Assembly (NCBI RefSeq): GCF_001807265.1
Contig: NZ_KV788386.1
Location: 74,877-138,876 of the forward strand
Direction: 5' to 3'
Source of the DNA: Corynebacterium sp. HMSC05H05
GTDB taxonomy: Bacteria > Actinomycetota > Actinomycetes > Mycobacteriales > Mycobacteriaceae
Length of the DNA stretch: 64,000 bases
The notes under the pieces were generated by a model. That model saw only the letters and a list, made by a program, of their open reading frames with translations. It had not been told where the DNA came from and ran no database searches. Positions 1 to 9,326 of the stretch are shown here, piece by piece; within the stretch, counting starts at the first letter, position 1; every line of letters begins with the position of its first letter. Both the position numbers and the translations under genes were made by a program.

Positions 1-855
1 CAGGTCCGAGAAATCCACCCCGGACTCAATCGCGTCGAGCACAAGCGAGGTCATGCCGAGTTTGAGGAAATTGGAGAACTGGCTCATGTTCGCGTCCCCC
101 ACGATGACGTGCAGGCGGCGGAACTCTTCCTCGGGTGCGTGCGGCTCGTCGCGCGTGTTGACGATGCCGCGGTTGAGCGTGGTCTCAAGCGAAACCTCCT
201 GCTCGAAGTAGTCCGCCCGCTGTGAGATTTGGAAGCCCGGCTCCTGCGACTCCTGGCCGATGCCCACCCGGCCCGCGCCGATGATGACCTGGCGGGTGAC
301 GAAGAACGGGATCAGCGCCTGGGTGAGGTTTTCGAAGTTGGTGTGGCGCGAGTACAGGTAGTTCTCGTGGCTGCCGTAGGAGCGGCCCTTGCCGTCGACG
401 TTGTTTTTGTAGAACTTCAGCGGCGGGCACGGCTCGTGCTTGGCTAGCACGGAGACCTGCTGCTCCCACAGCTCGCGTATGCAGGCGGCGGCGTCGTTGA
501 GGACGATGTCGCCGGCCGCGTCGTAGACCATCGCGTCAAACGCGTTCGAGCACTCCGGGCTGGAGTACTCCGGGTGCCCGTGGTCGACGTAGTAGCGCGC
601 GCCGTTGGTGGTGACCACGTTGGCAACCCCGATCGCGTTCGCGTCCACGACCGGCACGCTGCGGTAGCGCTGCAGGTCGAAGCCGCGGGTGTCCTTCAAC
701 GGCGCCTCCTCCGCATAGTCCCAGCGGGTGCGGGCCTGGGTGCGCAGCGCCGCGTACGCGACCACCGCGTGCGTGGAGGTGACCAGCGGGCTGATCTGCG
801 GGTTGTCCGGGCAGGTGATGCCGTACTCCGTCTCGGTTCCCATGTAGCGCGTCAT
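1..855 (-). CDS. dop: Dop, Pup deamidase/depupylase (3' end outside window)
   Basis: The first 285 codons of the gene are present; the C-terminus lies beyond the left edge. The protein begins [14 protein letters not shown], the N-terminus of the Pup ligase/deamidase fold with its ATP and Mg-binding glutamates. It continues with [20 protein letters not shown] and [18 protein letters not shown], both typical of Dop rather than the ligase PafA. Dop deamidates the C-terminal glutamine of Pup or removes Pup from tagged proteins. The ATG at 855 is preceded by TAGGCT (864-869 on the complementary strand) with an 8-nt gap and no Shine-Dalgarno, suggesting a leaderless start. In relatives dop directly follows the ARC ATPase gene; here about 4 kb of unrelated genes separate them. 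Confidence 0.93.
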   Translation of the reverse strand, partial: MTRYMGTETEYGITCPDNPQISPLVTSTHAVVAYAALRTQARTRWDYAEEAPLKDTRGFDLQRYRSVPVVDANAIGVANVVTTNGARYYVDHGHPEYSSPECSNAFDAMVYDAAGDIVLNDAAACIRELWEQQVSVLAKHEPCPPLKFYKNNVDGKGRSYGSHENYLYSRHTNFENLTQALIPFFVTRQVIIGAGRVGIGQESQEPGFQISQRADYFEQEVSLETTLNRGIVNTRDEPHAPEEEFRRLHVIVGDANMSQFSNFLKLGMTSLVLDAIESGVDFSDL

Positions 856-893
856 AGGTGACGAGCCTACAGGCGTGTCCGTGTTTGGAAGAT

Positions 894-911
894 AATACGA
901 TCGGACGTATT
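894..911. promoter_or_regulatory. AATACG-N6-CGTATT dyad upstream of the peptide transporter
   Basis: A perfect 6-bp inverted repeat ends 10 nt before the ATG of the POT transporter and lies in the 66-bp divergent gap with dop. It overlaps the likely -10 region (TATTTT, 908-913). The position suits a repressor operator, but the regulator is unknown and short dyads can occur by chance. Confidence 0.35.
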
Positions 912-921
912 TTATTTAGTT

Positions 922-2406
922 ATGACTTCACTACCACGGCCCGGTGTGTCCGCGCCTCAGACCGAGCGCAAATTTTTCGGTCAGCCCTGGGGGCTGGCCA
1001 ACCTCTTCGGCATTGAGCTGTGGGAGCGCTTCAGCTTCTACGGCATGCAGGCGCTGCTGGCCTACTACATGTACCACTCGACCACCGAGGGCGGCCTCGG
1101 TATCGACGAGCCCACCGCGCTGAGCCTGGTCGGCGCCTACGGCGGCTTTGTGTACATGATGGCGCTCGTCGCATCCTTCGTGGGCGACAGAATCCTCGGT
1201 GCGGAGCGCACGCTGTTCTACTCGGCAATCCTGGTCATGGTGGGGCACTGTGTGCTTGCACTCGTTCCCGGCGCAACAGGCTTGGCCATCGGCCTGGTGT
1301 GCATCGGCATCGGCTCCGGCGGCGTGAAGACGGCCACCCAGGTGGTGCTCGGCGACCTGTACACCCGCGAGGACCCGCGCCGTGACGCAGGCTTTTCCAT
1401 CTTCTACATGTCCGTCAATATCGGCGGCCTGCTCGGCCCCGCAATCACGGGCTGGGTGTGGGGCATGGCCGGTTTCCACTGGGGCTTCGGCCTGGCCGCC
1501 ATCGGCATGGCCATTGGCCTGGCGCAGTACACGCTGATGCGCAAGTCCACCATCGGCGCTGCCGGTTCCGAGGTGCCCAACCCGTTGCCGCGATCGAAGT
1601 GGGCGCCCGTTGGTTTCGGTGCGCTTGCTGTCGCCGCCCTCGTTGTCGGTCTGCTGACCACGGGCATTCTGCCGTTGGACTGGCTGAGCTGGGTGGTCTT
1701 CGCCATCGCCCTTGCAGCAACAGTGATTCTGCTGTGGGAGATGTTCGCCTCTAACAAGGTCACCGCCCACGAAAAGTCGCGCCTGACCGGCTACATCCCG
1801 CTGCTCGCCGGCTCCGTGGCCTTCTTCGCCATCTTCCAGTCGCAATTCACCGTTGTGGCGCTGTACACTGACCAGCGCGCGAACCTGGACTTCTTCTGGA
1901 CCGAACTCGAACCCGCGCAGGTGCAGTCCTTCAACCCACTGTTCATCATCATCTTCGCGCCGATCTTCGCCGCCATGTGGACGAAGCTCGGCGAACGCCA
2001 GTGGGCGTCTGCCACGAAGTTCGGCGTGGCCAACATCATCATCGGCCTGTCGCTGTTCATCTTCCTGCCGTACGTAGGAAAGGGCGAGAATTCCACGCCG
2101 CTCGCGGTGCTTGTGCTGATTCTGTTCCTGTTCACCATGGGCGAGCTCCTGCTGTCCCCGGTCGGCAACTCGCTGGCCACCAAGGTCGCCCCGGTGGCGT
2201 TCAAGTCGCGTCTGTTCGCGGTGTGGCTGATGTCGGTGTCCATGGGCACCGCGCTGTCCGGCGTGCTCGGCTCGCTGTACAACCCGAACGACGCCACCGC
2301 TGAGCGCACTTTCTTCCTCACCCTGTCCGCGGTGACCATCGTGCTCGGGTTGGTGCTCATCGCGATCAGCCGTTGGGTCGTGCGCAAGTTTGGGGACGTG
2401 CGCTAG
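922..2406 (+). CDS. POT/PTR-family proton-dependent oligopeptide transporter
   Basis: This 494-residue integral membrane protein imports di- and tripeptides with protons. Two family signatures are visible: ELWERFSFYGMQALLAYY near residues 33-50 (the ExxER-FxYYG proton/peptide motif) and FYMSVNIGGLLGP near residue 160. About 14 hydrophobic segments fit the length of bacterial DtpT-type carriers. The product is probably a peptide carrier, although nitrate or amino-acid substrates occur in the superfamily. It stands alone, divergent from dop and convergent with pdxS, and is followed by a long hairpin. It lies inside what is normally a contiguous Pup locus, so it may have been inserted there. Confidence 0.92.
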   Translation: MTSLPRPGVSAPQTERKFFGQPWGLANLFGIELWERFSFYGMQALLAYYMYHSTTEGGLGIDEPTALSLVGAYGGFVYMMALVASFVGDRILGAERTLFYSAILVMVGHCVLALVPGATGLAIGLVCIGIGSGGVKTATQVVLGDLYTREDPRRDAGFSIFYMSVNIGGLLGPAITGWVWGMAGFHWGFGLAAIGMAIGLAQYTLMRKSTIGAAGSEVPNPLPRSKWAPVGFGALAVAALVVGLLTTGILPLDWLSWVVFAIALAATVILLWEMFASNKVTAHEKSRLTGYIPLLAGSVAFFAIFQSQFTVVALYTDQRANLDFFWTELEPAQVQSFNPLFIIIFAPIFAAMWTKLGERQWASATKFGVANIIIGLSLFIFLPYVGKGENSTPLAVLVLILFLFTMGELLLSPVGNSLATKVAPVAFKSRLFAVWLMSVSMGTALSGVLGSLYNPNDATAERTFFLTLSAVTIVLGLVLIAISRWVVRKFGDVR

Positions 2407-2428
2407 GCGGAGCTTGCGTCGCAAAGCA

Positions 2429-2495
2429 AAAGCTCGTTACTCGCACATCGTGTATCGCCTCAGAGGGCAATAACGAGGTGCAGGTAACGAGCTTT
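2429..2495 (-). terminator. 67-nt near-perfect hairpin between convergent POT and pdxS genes
   Basis: A perfect 12-bp outer stem (AAAGCTCGTTAC at 2429-2440 with GTAACGAGCTTT at 2484-2495) encloses a second stem of about 16 bp with two imperfections and a bulge (2443-2459 with 2466-2481), leaving a 6-nt loop. One non-Watson-Crick position is a U-G wobble on the minus-strand RNA and a C-A mismatch on the other. A U-rich run (CUUUUGCUUUG) follows the stem on the minus strand. This favours a terminator or 3'-end structure for pdxS. It is much longer than an ordinary terminator. Confidence 0.6.
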
Positions 2496-2509
2496 ACGCG
2501 TTTCGAGGC

Positions 2510-3385
2510 CTACCAGCCGCGCTCGGCCAGGCGGTGCGGCGCCGGAAGATCGGCGACGTTGATGCCCACCATCGCCTCGCCCAGGCCGCGGGAAGCCTCG
2601 GTGACCACCGCGATGTCGTTCCAGTTCTTCGTCGCCTTCACCACGGCCTTGGCGCGGGCCTCAGGGTTACCGGACTTGAAGATGCCGGAGCCGACGAAGA
2701 CACCGTCCGCGCCGAGCTCCATCATGAACGCGGCGTCCGCCGGGGTGGACACGCCGCCGGCGACCAGCAGCGGCACCGGCAGCTTGCCGTCTTCCGCCAC
2801 CTGCGCGACCAGCTCATACGGCGCCTGCAGCTCCTTGGCGGCGACGTAGAGCTCGTCGCGGTTGTTGGCCCAGATGGCCTGGAGAGCGGCGATCTCGCTG
2901 GTGATCTTGCGGATGTGCTTGGTGGCTTCGGAGACGTCGCCGGTGCCGGCCTCGCCCTTGGAGCGGATCATGGACGCGCCCTCGTTGATGCGGCGCAGCG
3001 CCTCGCCCAGGTTGGTCGCGCCGCAGACGAACGGCACGGAAAAGCCGCGCTTGTCAATGTGGTTGACGTAGTCGGCCGGGCTGAGCACCTCGGATTCATC
3101 GATGTAGTCCACGCCCAGGTGCTCGAGGATCTTCGCCTCCACTGCGTGGCCGATGCGAGCTTTGGCCATGACCGGGATGTCGACGGTTTCGATGATGCCC
3201 TCGATCAGGTCCGGATCCGACATGCGGGCCACGCCGCCCTGCGCGCGGATGTCGGCCGGCACGCGCTCGAGCGCCATGACGGCGGATGCGCCGGCGTCCT
3301 CGGCGATCTTGGCCTGCTCGGGCGTGACCACGTCCATGATTACGCCGCCGATGAATTTCTGGTTCAGCTGTTCTACATCAGACAT
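2510..3385 (-). CDS. pdxS: PdxS, pyridoxal 5'-phosphate synthase synthase subunit
   Basis: The 291-residue protein forms PLP from ribose 5-phosphate, glyceraldehyde 3-phosphate and ammonia. Visible landmarks are [19 protein letters not shown] at the N-terminus, the catalytic lysine segments [17 protein letters not shown] and [19 protein letters not shown], and [14 protein letters not shown] near the C-terminus. Length matches the family. The longer open frame to 3571 was rejected because [14 protein letters not shown] is the standard start and 3571 would run through the divergent pdxR gene. No pdxT glutaminase follows; the next thing downstream is the hairpin. The amidotransferase must be elsewhere or the enzyme must use free ammonia. 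Confidence 0.96.
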   Translation of the reverse strand: MSDVEQLNQKFIGGVIMDVVTPEQAKIAEDAGASAVMALERVPADIRAQGGVARMSDPDLIEGIIETVDIPVMAKARIGHAVEAKILEHLGVDYIDESEVLSPADYVNHIDKRGFSVPFVCGATNLGEALRRINEGASMIRSKGEAGTGDVSEATKHIRKITSEIAALQAIWANNRDELYVAAKELQAPYELVAQVAEDGKLPVPLLVAGGVSTPADAAFMMELGADGVFVGSGIFKSGNPEARAKAVVKATKNWNDIAVVTEASRGLGEAMVGINVADLPAPHRLAERGW

Positions 3386-3400
3386 ACCGCTTAGTCTGCC

Positions 3401-3455
3401 TTGACAACTGGTAGATTCCAAGTGCCAGTTCCATTTAGTTTCTTTGGACCAGTTG
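3401..3455. promoter_or_regulatory. pdxS/pdxR divergent control region with CCAGTT repeats
   Basis: The gap between the divergent genes holds CAACTGG (3405-3411), CCAGTTC (3425-3431) and CCAGTTG (3449-3455). The last two are direct repeats 24 bp apart and the first is inverted. MocR-type PdxR proteins bind repeated half-sites between pdxR and its target, so these are candidate operators. A TTGACA at 3401-3406 may be a -35 element. Assignment is by position and repetition only. Confidence 0.45.
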
Positions 3456-4826
3456 ATGCTGCTGCATATCTCCCGCGACCACCCCACGCCCATCCCCGCG
3501 CAGATCGCCGCGGGCATTCGCGACGCTGTGGCCTCAGGTGCACTTTCGCCTAACGACGCCATCCCGTCCACCCGCGCCCTGGCCGAGCAGCTCGGCGTTT
3601 CCCGCGGCAGCGTGGTGACCGCCTACGACCAGCTCGAAGGCGAGGGCTACCTGCTGACCAGCCAGGGCGCGCCGACGCGGATCCACCCGGACCTCACCGT
3701 CGCCGCGCCCCTGCCCGAACCCGCCGGCGGCTCGCCTGCCCGCACAACCCCGAAGGCACGCATCTCCTTGAAGCCCTCGCCCGGCAGCGCGGGCACCATC
3801 CGCCCCGCAACTTGGCGTAAGGCGTGGCGCGTGGCCGCAGCGGAACCCGGGAACGCGGTGGACAAGTCCGGTGAGCCGGAGCTGCGCCATGCAGTGGCTG
3901 AGCATCTCCGCCTCGCTCGCAGTATGCGCGTCTCACCGGACCAGATCGTGGTCACGGGCGGCTCCCGTGAGGGACTCATGTGCATTCTCTTTGCGCTTGG
4001 TCCAAACCTGTGCGTGGGCGTGGAAGACCCCGGGCACCCGGGACTGCGTCGCGTGATCCCGCTCGCCGGCCACGAGGTCGTGGAATGCGCAACCGACGCC
4101 GACGGCATCGTGGTCGACGAACTCCCAGACTCCCTCGACGCCTTACTGGTGACCCCGTCGCATCTCTACCCCTTCGGCGGCGCAATGCCCGCCGCCCGCC
4201 GCGTGGAGCTGCTCGAGTGGGCCGTGCGCACCAACACGGTTGTGATCGAGGACGACTTCAACACTGAGCTGCGCTACCGCATCTCCCCACAACCGGCGCT
4301 GTCCTCGCTGGCAACCCGCGCGGACGTGCTCACCCTCGGCACGTTTTCCACGCTGCTCTCCCGCGAGCTCGCCGCCGGCTACGTCGTGGCCTCGCCAGCG
4401 ACCGCCGAGGCTTTGCGCGAGGTCCGCAGCGTCTTGGGCATGCCGGTTTCCTCCGTCACCCAGCGGGCGATCGCGCACTTGCTTAACGACGGCGTTGCCC
4501 GCCGCGCATCCCGCGCCGTCCACCGGGGATTAGCGCTGCGACGGGAAGTACTACACGAGCGGCTGGTTCCGCTATACGACGGTGCCCGACTCGCACCCGG
4601 CGACGGCGCGGACCTCACGGTTCGTTTCGGCACCCGAGAAGAGCGGGACGAGTTTGAAACGCGTCTGCTTGAGGCCGGTATCGCGTCCGGCCACGAATCC
4701 ACCTTGTGGACCAACAGCGGCGACGGTTTGGTGCTGAGCTTTGCACACCTCAGCGCTGGTGATTTCGAGCAAGCCGTCAGCACTGTCGCCCAGACATTCG
4801 CTGCCCTTGGCCACGCCCAGAGGTGA
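3444..4826 (+). CDS. pdxR: PdxR, MocR/GntR-type PLP-dependent activator of pdxS
   Basis: The 460-residue regulator has an N-terminal GntR winged helix (residues 10-75: [20 protein letters not shown], then [31 protein letters not shown]). It is joined by a linker to a fold-type I aminotransferase-like domain (about 110-460) that binds PLP without catalysis. PdxR proteins sense PLP, repress themselves and activate pdxS(T). The divergent position next to pdxS supports this role. The first start is a TTG at 3444; an ATG at 3456 would remove four residues and is equally possible. No pdxT is linked. Confidence 0.9.
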   Translation: MDQLMLLHISRDHPTPIPAQIAAGIRDAVASGALSPNDAIPSTRALAEQLGVSRGSVVTAYDQLEGEGYLLTSQGAPTRIHPDLTVAAPLPEPAGGSPARTTPKARISLKPSPGSAGTIRPATWRKAWRVAAAEPGNAVDKSGEPELRHAVAEHLRLARSMRVSPDQIVVTGGSREGLMCILFALGPNLCVGVEDPGHPGLRRVIPLAGHEVVECATDADGIVVDELPDSLDALLVTPSHLYPFGGAMPAARRVELLEWAVRTNTVVIEDDFNTELRYRISPQPALSSLATRADVLTLGTFSTLLSRELAAGYVVASPATAEALREVRSVLGMPVSSVTQRAIAHLLNDGVARRASRAVHRGLALRREVLHERLVPLYDGARLAPGDGADLTVRFGTREERDEFETRLLEAGIASGHESTLWTNSGDGLVLSFAHLSAGDFEQAVSTVAQTFAALGHAQR

Positions 4827-4828
4827 AA

Positions 4829-6349
4829 CTACCCGATGACCTCCGCGGCGACGACGCGCTTGCCGTGGCGGCCGGTGATGCGCGCCCACTCGTCGGGGTT
4901 CGCCGTGTTCGGCATGTCTTCGCTCTCGTCCTGCTCGGCGCGGACGGCCTCGCGGAGGTGATCCTCCGTCAGGCCGGCGGTGGACACGCCCGAAAGGTGG
5001 TCCTTGATGGCCAGCTTCTTGGCGCGGTCCACCACGTTGGCGATCATCGCGCCGGAGACGAAGTGGTGGTAGTGCAGGGTTTCGGCGGAGCCGTCGACAA
5101 GCTCGAGGCGTACGAAGGGACGCGGGGCGAACATGGCGTCCGCGGTGGCGTCGATAAGCACCTCGCGCGGGGCCGAAAGCGGGACCTCCTCGGTGATGTA
5201 GCGCGCGAGGATGTCCTTGGCTTCGTCTTTGTTGGGGCGCGAGACGCGGATTTTGATGTCCAGGCGGCCGGGGCGCAGGATGGCCGGGTCGATGAGTTCC
5301 TCGCGGTTGGTCGCGCCGATGACGATAACGTTGGCGATGTCCTCCACGCCGTCGATTTCCGTGAGCAGCTGCGGGACCACGGTGGTCTCCATATCGGAGG
5401 AGACACCGGAGCCGCGGGTGCGGAAGATGGACTCCATCTCGTCGAAGAAGACGATCACCGGGTTGCCACCGGCGGCCAGCTCGCGGGCGCGCTCGAAGAT
5501 GAGGCGGATGCGGCGCTCGGTCTCGCCGACAAACTTGTTCAAAAGCTCCGGGCCCTTGACGTTGATGAAGTGCGCCTGTCCCCCGTCGCCGATGCGCTGC
5601 GACAGCGAATTCGCCACTGCCTTAGCGATGAGCGTCTTGCCGCAGCCGGGCGGGCCGTACAGCAGCAGGCCCTTTGGCGGGCGCAGGTCGTAGGCCTGGT
5701 AAAGCTCCGGGTGGGAAAACGGCAGCTCCACGGAATCCTGGATCGTCTCGATCTGGGAGCTCAAACCACCGATGTCGGCGTAGGTGACCTCCGGGATCTC
5801 GTCCAGGGACAGCTGGTTGACCTCGGTCTTCGCGATACGCTCAAACGCGTAACCGGCGGAGGCGTTGACCAGCACCGTGTCGCCGGCGCGGGCGGATTCG
5901 CGCAGCGGCTCGGCGAGCATGACAATCGATTCGGCGCCCTGCTGGTCCGCCACAATCGCGCGGTCCACGCCGACCCGCTCGACCATGGTTGCGAGCTGGC
6001 CGGTGGGGTCGAAACCGCAGGTCTCCACCACGATCGTGCCCTCGCCCAGCCGCACGAGCGTGCCGGGGACTAGCTTGGACGGATCCACCAGCGGCGAGAC
6101 CTTCAGCCGCATGCGCCGTCCGGTGGTGTGCACCTCCGCCTCTCCGCTGCGCGGGGCGGGCGCGAGGTAGATCCCGTACGTCGATGCCGGCTCGTTGAGC
6201 TCCTCGACCTTCGCGTACAAGTCATTGAGCTTGTCGCGGCTGACTTTCAGCAGCTCAGCGAGCTTCTCGTTGCGCGACCCGAGATCGCGGTTTTTGCGCT
6301 TGAGCTCGCGCAGCTCCGGTCCGAAGGCATCGTCGTGGATTTCAGGCAT
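4829..6349 (-). CDS. arc: ARC/Mpa-type AAA+ ATPase of the Pup system
   Basis: The 506-residue ring ATPase has an N-terminal coiled coil (about 12-55, [20 protein letters not shown]) that binds Pup. Tandem OB domains follow (about 70-210), then an AAA+ domain with Walker A GPPGCGKT and Walker B VIVFFDE. It unfolds pupylated proteins. The C-terminus ends AAEVIG; the GQYL-type tail that docks on the 20S proteasome in mycobacteria is absent, as in proteasome-less corynebacteria. The start at 6349 is chosen because TAGGCT lies 7 nt upstream (leaderless) and the coiled coil follows at the usual distance; an upstream extension would overlap trmI. Confidence 0.95.
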   Translation of the reverse strand: MPEIHDDAFGPELRELKRKNRDLGSRNEKLAELLKVSRDKLNDLYAKVEELNEPASTYGIYLAPAPRSGEAEVHTTGRRMRLKVSPLVDPSKLVPGTLVRLGEGTIVVETCGFDPTGQLATMVERVGVDRAIVADQQGAESIVMLAEPLRESARAGDTVLVNASAGYAFERIAKTEVNQLSLDEIPEVTYADIGGLSSQIETIQDSVELPFSHPELYQAYDLRPPKGLLLYGPPGCGKTLIAKAVANSLSQRIGDGGQAHFINVKGPELLNKFVGETERRIRLIFERARELAAGGNPVIVFFDEMESIFRTRGSGVSSDMETTVVPQLLTEIDGVEDIANVIVIGATNREELIDPAILRPGRLDIKIRVSRPNKDEAKDILARYITEEVPLSAPREVLIDATADAMFAPRPFVRLELVDGSAETLHYHHFVSGAMIANVVDRAKKLAIKDHLSGVSTAGLTEDHLREAVRAEQDESEDMPNTANPDEWARITGRHGKRVVAAEVIG

Positions 6350-6378
6350 GCGTTCGAGCCTACATAGGAGCGGGCTGC

Positions 6379-7212
6379 TTATCGACGAGCCTTGCGCTGC
6401 GGCCGCGGCGGCGTCACCCCGTCGGCAAGCCTGCGTGTCCACACGAGGAATGCCGTGTGCGCGTTCATGCGGTGCTCCGGGCGCGTGGCAAGGCCTTCAA
6501 CCTTCCACTCACGCAGCAGAGTCTCCCACGCGCGCGGCTCGGTGAAGCACTTCGCCTCGCGGATGGCCTCCATGATGTTCATCAGCTGCGGCACGGTGGC
6601 CACGTACGTCATGAACACACCACCCGGGATGAGCACGTTCTTCACGGTGTCGATGAAGTGCCACGGCTCCACCATGTCCAAGATGACGCGGTCGACCTGG
6701 CCGTCCAGGTCCTCCGGGGTGACCTCGCCGAAGTCGCCGAGGCGCGGGGTCCACCACTCCGGCTCGACGCCGAAGTAATCGGCGACGTTGTCTTTGGCGA
6801 ACGCCAGGTGGTCGTCGCGGATCTCGTAGGAGTAGACGTGACCTTGCGGCCCGACCGCGCGCAGCAGCGACATGGTCAGCGCGCCGGAGCCGGCGCCCGC
6901 CTCGAGCACGCGCGCGCCCATGAAGATGTCGCCCTCGACCAGAATCTGGGCGGCGTCTTTCGGGTAGATCACCGCGGCGCCTCGGGGCATGGACAGCACG
7001 TGGTCCACCAGCAGGTGGCGGAAGCACAGGTAGTCGGAGCCGAGCGTGGACTTCACCACGGTGCCCTCATCGGCGCCGATGATGTCGTCGTGGCTGACTA
7101 TGCCCTTGTGCGAGTGGAACTGCCCGCCCTCTTTGAGTTCGATGGTGAAGTGGCGGCGCTTCGCGTCTGTGAGCTGCACCTTGTCGCCTGGCTGGAACGG
7201 TCCCGAATACAT
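6379..7212 (-). CDS. trmI: TrmI, tRNA (adenine-58-N1)-methyltransferase
   Basis: The 277-residue SAM-dependent enzyme methylates A58 in the T-loop of tRNAs. An N-terminal beta-barrel domain ([21 protein letters not shown], residues 5-60) precedes a Rossmann methyltransferase core. The SAM motif is [20 protein letters not shown] near residue 105, with later motifs SYEIRDDH and [12 protein letters not shown]. The C-terminal basic tail is typical of actinobacterial TrmI. It is upstream of ARC on the same strand (29-nt gap), the order known from corynebacterial and mycobacterial Pup loci. Confidence 0.94.
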   Translation of the reverse strand: MYSGPFQPGDKVQLTDAKRRHFTIELKEGGQFHSHKGIVSHDDIIGADEGTVVKSTLGSDYLCFRHLLVDHVLSMPRGAAVIYPKDAAQILVEGDIFMGARVLEAGAGSGALTMSLLRAVGPQGHVYSYEIRDDHLAFAKDNVADYFGVEPEWWTPRLGDFGEVTPEDLDGQVDRVILDMVEPWHFIDTVKNVLIPGGVFMTYVATVPQLMNIMEAIREAKCFTEPRAWETLLREWKVEGLATRPEHRMNAHTAFLVWTRRLADGVTPPRPQRKARR

Positions 7213-7227
7213 GGCGGTAAGTATGCC

Positions 7228-8439
7228 TTACTGCGCCGCCGCATAAAAAGCCGTGAGCGCGCGCACGAAGTAGTCCATGTCGTCCACGCCGCACAGCTCG
7301 CGCGCGGAGTGCATGGAAAGCAGTGGCACGCCGACATCCACCGTGGGAAGGCCCAGGCGCGTCGACGAAATAGGCCCGATGGTGGACCCGCACGGCACCG
7401 CGTTGTTGCCCACGAACGTCTGGTGCGGCACGCTCGCCGCGCGGCAGGCCAGGATCCACTCCGTCTCCGTGGCGGCGTTGGAGGCGTAGCGCTGATTCGC
7501 GTTGATCTTGAGCACTGGCCCCTTGTTCACCAGCGGGTGGTGGGTGGGATCGTGTTTGCCCGGGTAGTTCGGGTGCACGGCGTGGGCTGCGTCGGCGGAA
7601 ACCTGGATGGAGTCCGCGATGATCTCGGCCGGGTCGCCGAAGCTGGCCGCCACCTTGGTTAACACGCGCTCCAGCAGCGGCCCGCCGGCGCCGGCGGTGG
7701 ACGCGGAGCCGACCTCCTCGTGGTTGAAGGCAGCCAGCACCAGAATGTCCTCGGCGTCGTCCTTCGCCGCGAGCATCGCCTCCAGGGAGGCCCACACGCT
7801 GGTGAGGTTGTCCAGGCGACCCGCTGCCAGCAGGTCGCCGATGACCTCACCGCGCTGCGCGTCAGCGGTGATCAGCTCGTGCGCCACCACGTCTTCGGCG
7901 CTGATGCCCGCGGACTCCGCCGCGAGCTCCAGCAGCGGACGGTCCACGCCCAGGATGGGCTGGGTGTGCACCTGACGGTCAATCTCCGGCATGTCGCCGC
8001 GGTAGAGGTGGATGGCCAAATTCGGCACGCGCGCGACCGGACCGGTATTCACCAGGTGCTCAGTGCGGTCCGCGGTGACCACACGGCCGGCAAACGTCAG
8101 GTCGCGGTCGAACCAGCTGGCCAGAATCGGCCCGCCGTACACCTCCACCGCAACCTGGCGGAAGCCTTCGCGCACCACGTCAGGGTCCGGCTTGGCCATC
8201 AGGCCCGGTGAATCGGTGTGGGAGCCGACCACCCGAAAGCGCGGGCGGGCGTTTTCGGGCACCCACCAGGCGACCACGGCGCCGTCGCGCTCGATGAGGT
8301 GGCCGCCGGGGGCGTGTGCGCCGTCGTCAAGCGACTTGCTCCGTGTGAACCCCGCGGACTCGAGCCTTTCGGCGACGGTTGCGCTCGCATGGAACGCGGA
8401 GGGGCTGTGGGCGATGAAATCGATGAACGGCTGTGTCAT
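7228..8439 (-). CDS. M18-family aspartyl/leucyl aminopeptidase
   Basis: The 403-residue cytosolic metallopeptidase of the M18 (ApeB/aspartyl aminopeptidase) family removes N-terminal residues from peptides. Metal-binding motifs are visible: VGSHTDSPGLMAKP (first His and Asp, about residue 90), AAFNHEEVGSASTAGAGG (catalytic Glu pair, about residue 255) and the late His in LLSMHSAREL. Length fits the family. TAGAGT lies 6 nt before the ATG, so the message is probably leaderless. It is 15 nt upstream of trmI on the same strand and could be co-transcribed with the Pup locus. Confidence 0.93.
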   Translation of the reverse strand: MTQPFIDFIAHSPSAFHASATVAERLESAGFTRSKSLDDGAHAPGGHLIERDGAVVAWWVPENARPRFRVVGSHTDSPGLMAKPDPDVVREGFRQVAVEVYGGPILASWFDRDLTFAGRVVTADRTEHLVNTGPVARVPNLAIHLYRGDMPEIDRQVHTQPILGVDRPLLELAAESAGISAEDVVAHELITADAQRGEVIGDLLAAGRLDNLTSVWASLEAMLAAKDDAEDILVLAAFNHEEVGSASTAGAGGPLLERVLTKVAASFGDPAEIIADSIQVSADAAHAVHPNYPGKHDPTHHPLVNKGPVLKINANQRYASNAATETEWILACRAASVPHQTFVGNNAVPCGSTIGPISSTRLGLPTVDVGVPLLSMHSARELCGVDDMDYFVRALTAFYAAAQ

Positions 8440-8465
8440 GGCTCCACTCTATGATGTTGGGCACC

Positions 8466-9326
8466 ATGTCTGATGCCAGCACTCCCCCACGCCCACTCGC
8501 CATCTCGCCGTCGCGCGCCTCCGACTACAAGCGCTGCCCGTTGCAATATAGGCTGCGCGCCATCGACAAAATCCCGGAGCCGTCCACGGAAGCGCAGGTC
8601 AAAGGCACGCTCGTGCACGCCGTGCTGGAAGAGATGTTCGCCTGGCCGCGCGAGCAGCGCACGTACCCGGCGGCGGTAAAAAGGCTGAAGCCGAACTGGG
8701 AGAAGATGCGCGAAGATGATCCCTCTTGCGCCGAGCCGGTCGAGGACGAATACCAGTTGCTTGTGGACGCCCGCACGTTGCTGCGCGGCTACTTCACCAT
8801 GGAAAACCCGCTGGGCTTCGACGCGCACGCACAAGAGATGCCGGTGGACTTCACGCTGCCGAACGGGGTGCCGGTGCGCGGATTCATCGACCGCGTAGAT
8901 ATCGCACCCACCGGGGAGGTGCGCGTGGTCGACTACAAAACCGGCAAGAAGCCGCTGCCGCGGTACTCGCAGGACGCGCAGTTCCAGATGCGCTTCTACG
9001 CGCTGGTGTACTGGCGCATGTTCGGCGTCGTGCCCACCCAGCTGAAGCTGATGTACCTGAAGGTGATGGACTCGATGATCCTCGCCCCCTCGCGCGAGGA
9101 GCTGGAGTACTTCGAGCGCGACCTGGCGGAGCTGTGGTGGAAGATCGAGGCCGACGGTAAGTCAGGCAATTTCCGCCCGCAGCAGTCCAAGCTGTGCGGG
9201 TGGTGCGCCTTCCAGCACCTGTGCCCGGTTTTCGGCGGCACTCCCCCGGCCTACCCCGGCTGGCCGGGGTCGCGGGCGGAGGAGTCTAACGACGGCGGCG
9301 CCCCCGAGGCCGGGCCCGAGGCCTAG
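8466..9326 (+). CDS. RecB-family PD-(D/E)XK exonuclease with Cys cluster
   Basis: This is a 286-residue stand-alone nuclease domain. The PD-(D/E)XK core is [25 protein letters not shown] split over about residues 140-165 (GxxDR...VDYKTGK). A cysteine in KRCPLQYR near residue 22 and three in [14 protein letters not shown] near residue 245 form the Cys1-Cys3 arrangement that holds a [4Fe-4S] cluster in AddB and Cas4 nucleases. No helicase domain is present. The start MSDASTPP at 8466 is preferred to an in-frame start 11 codons upstream that runs into the divergent peptidase start region. The stop overlaps that of fhs by 4 nt. Its substrate is unknown, probably DNA ends. Confidence 0.88.
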   Translation: MSDASTPPRPLAISPSRASDYKRCPLQYRLRAIDKIPEPSTEAQVKGTLVHAVLEEMFAWPREQRTYPAAVKRLKPNWEKMREDDPSCAEPVEDEYQLLVDARTLLRGYFTMENPLGFDAHAQEMPVDFTLPNGVPVRGFIDRVDIAPTGEVRVVDYKTGKKPLPRYSQDAQFQMRFYALVYWRMFGVVPTQLKLMYLKVMDSMILAPSREELEYFERDLAELWWKIEADGKSGNFRPQQSKLCGWCAFQHLCPVFGGTPPAYPGWPGSRAEESNDGGAPEAGPEA

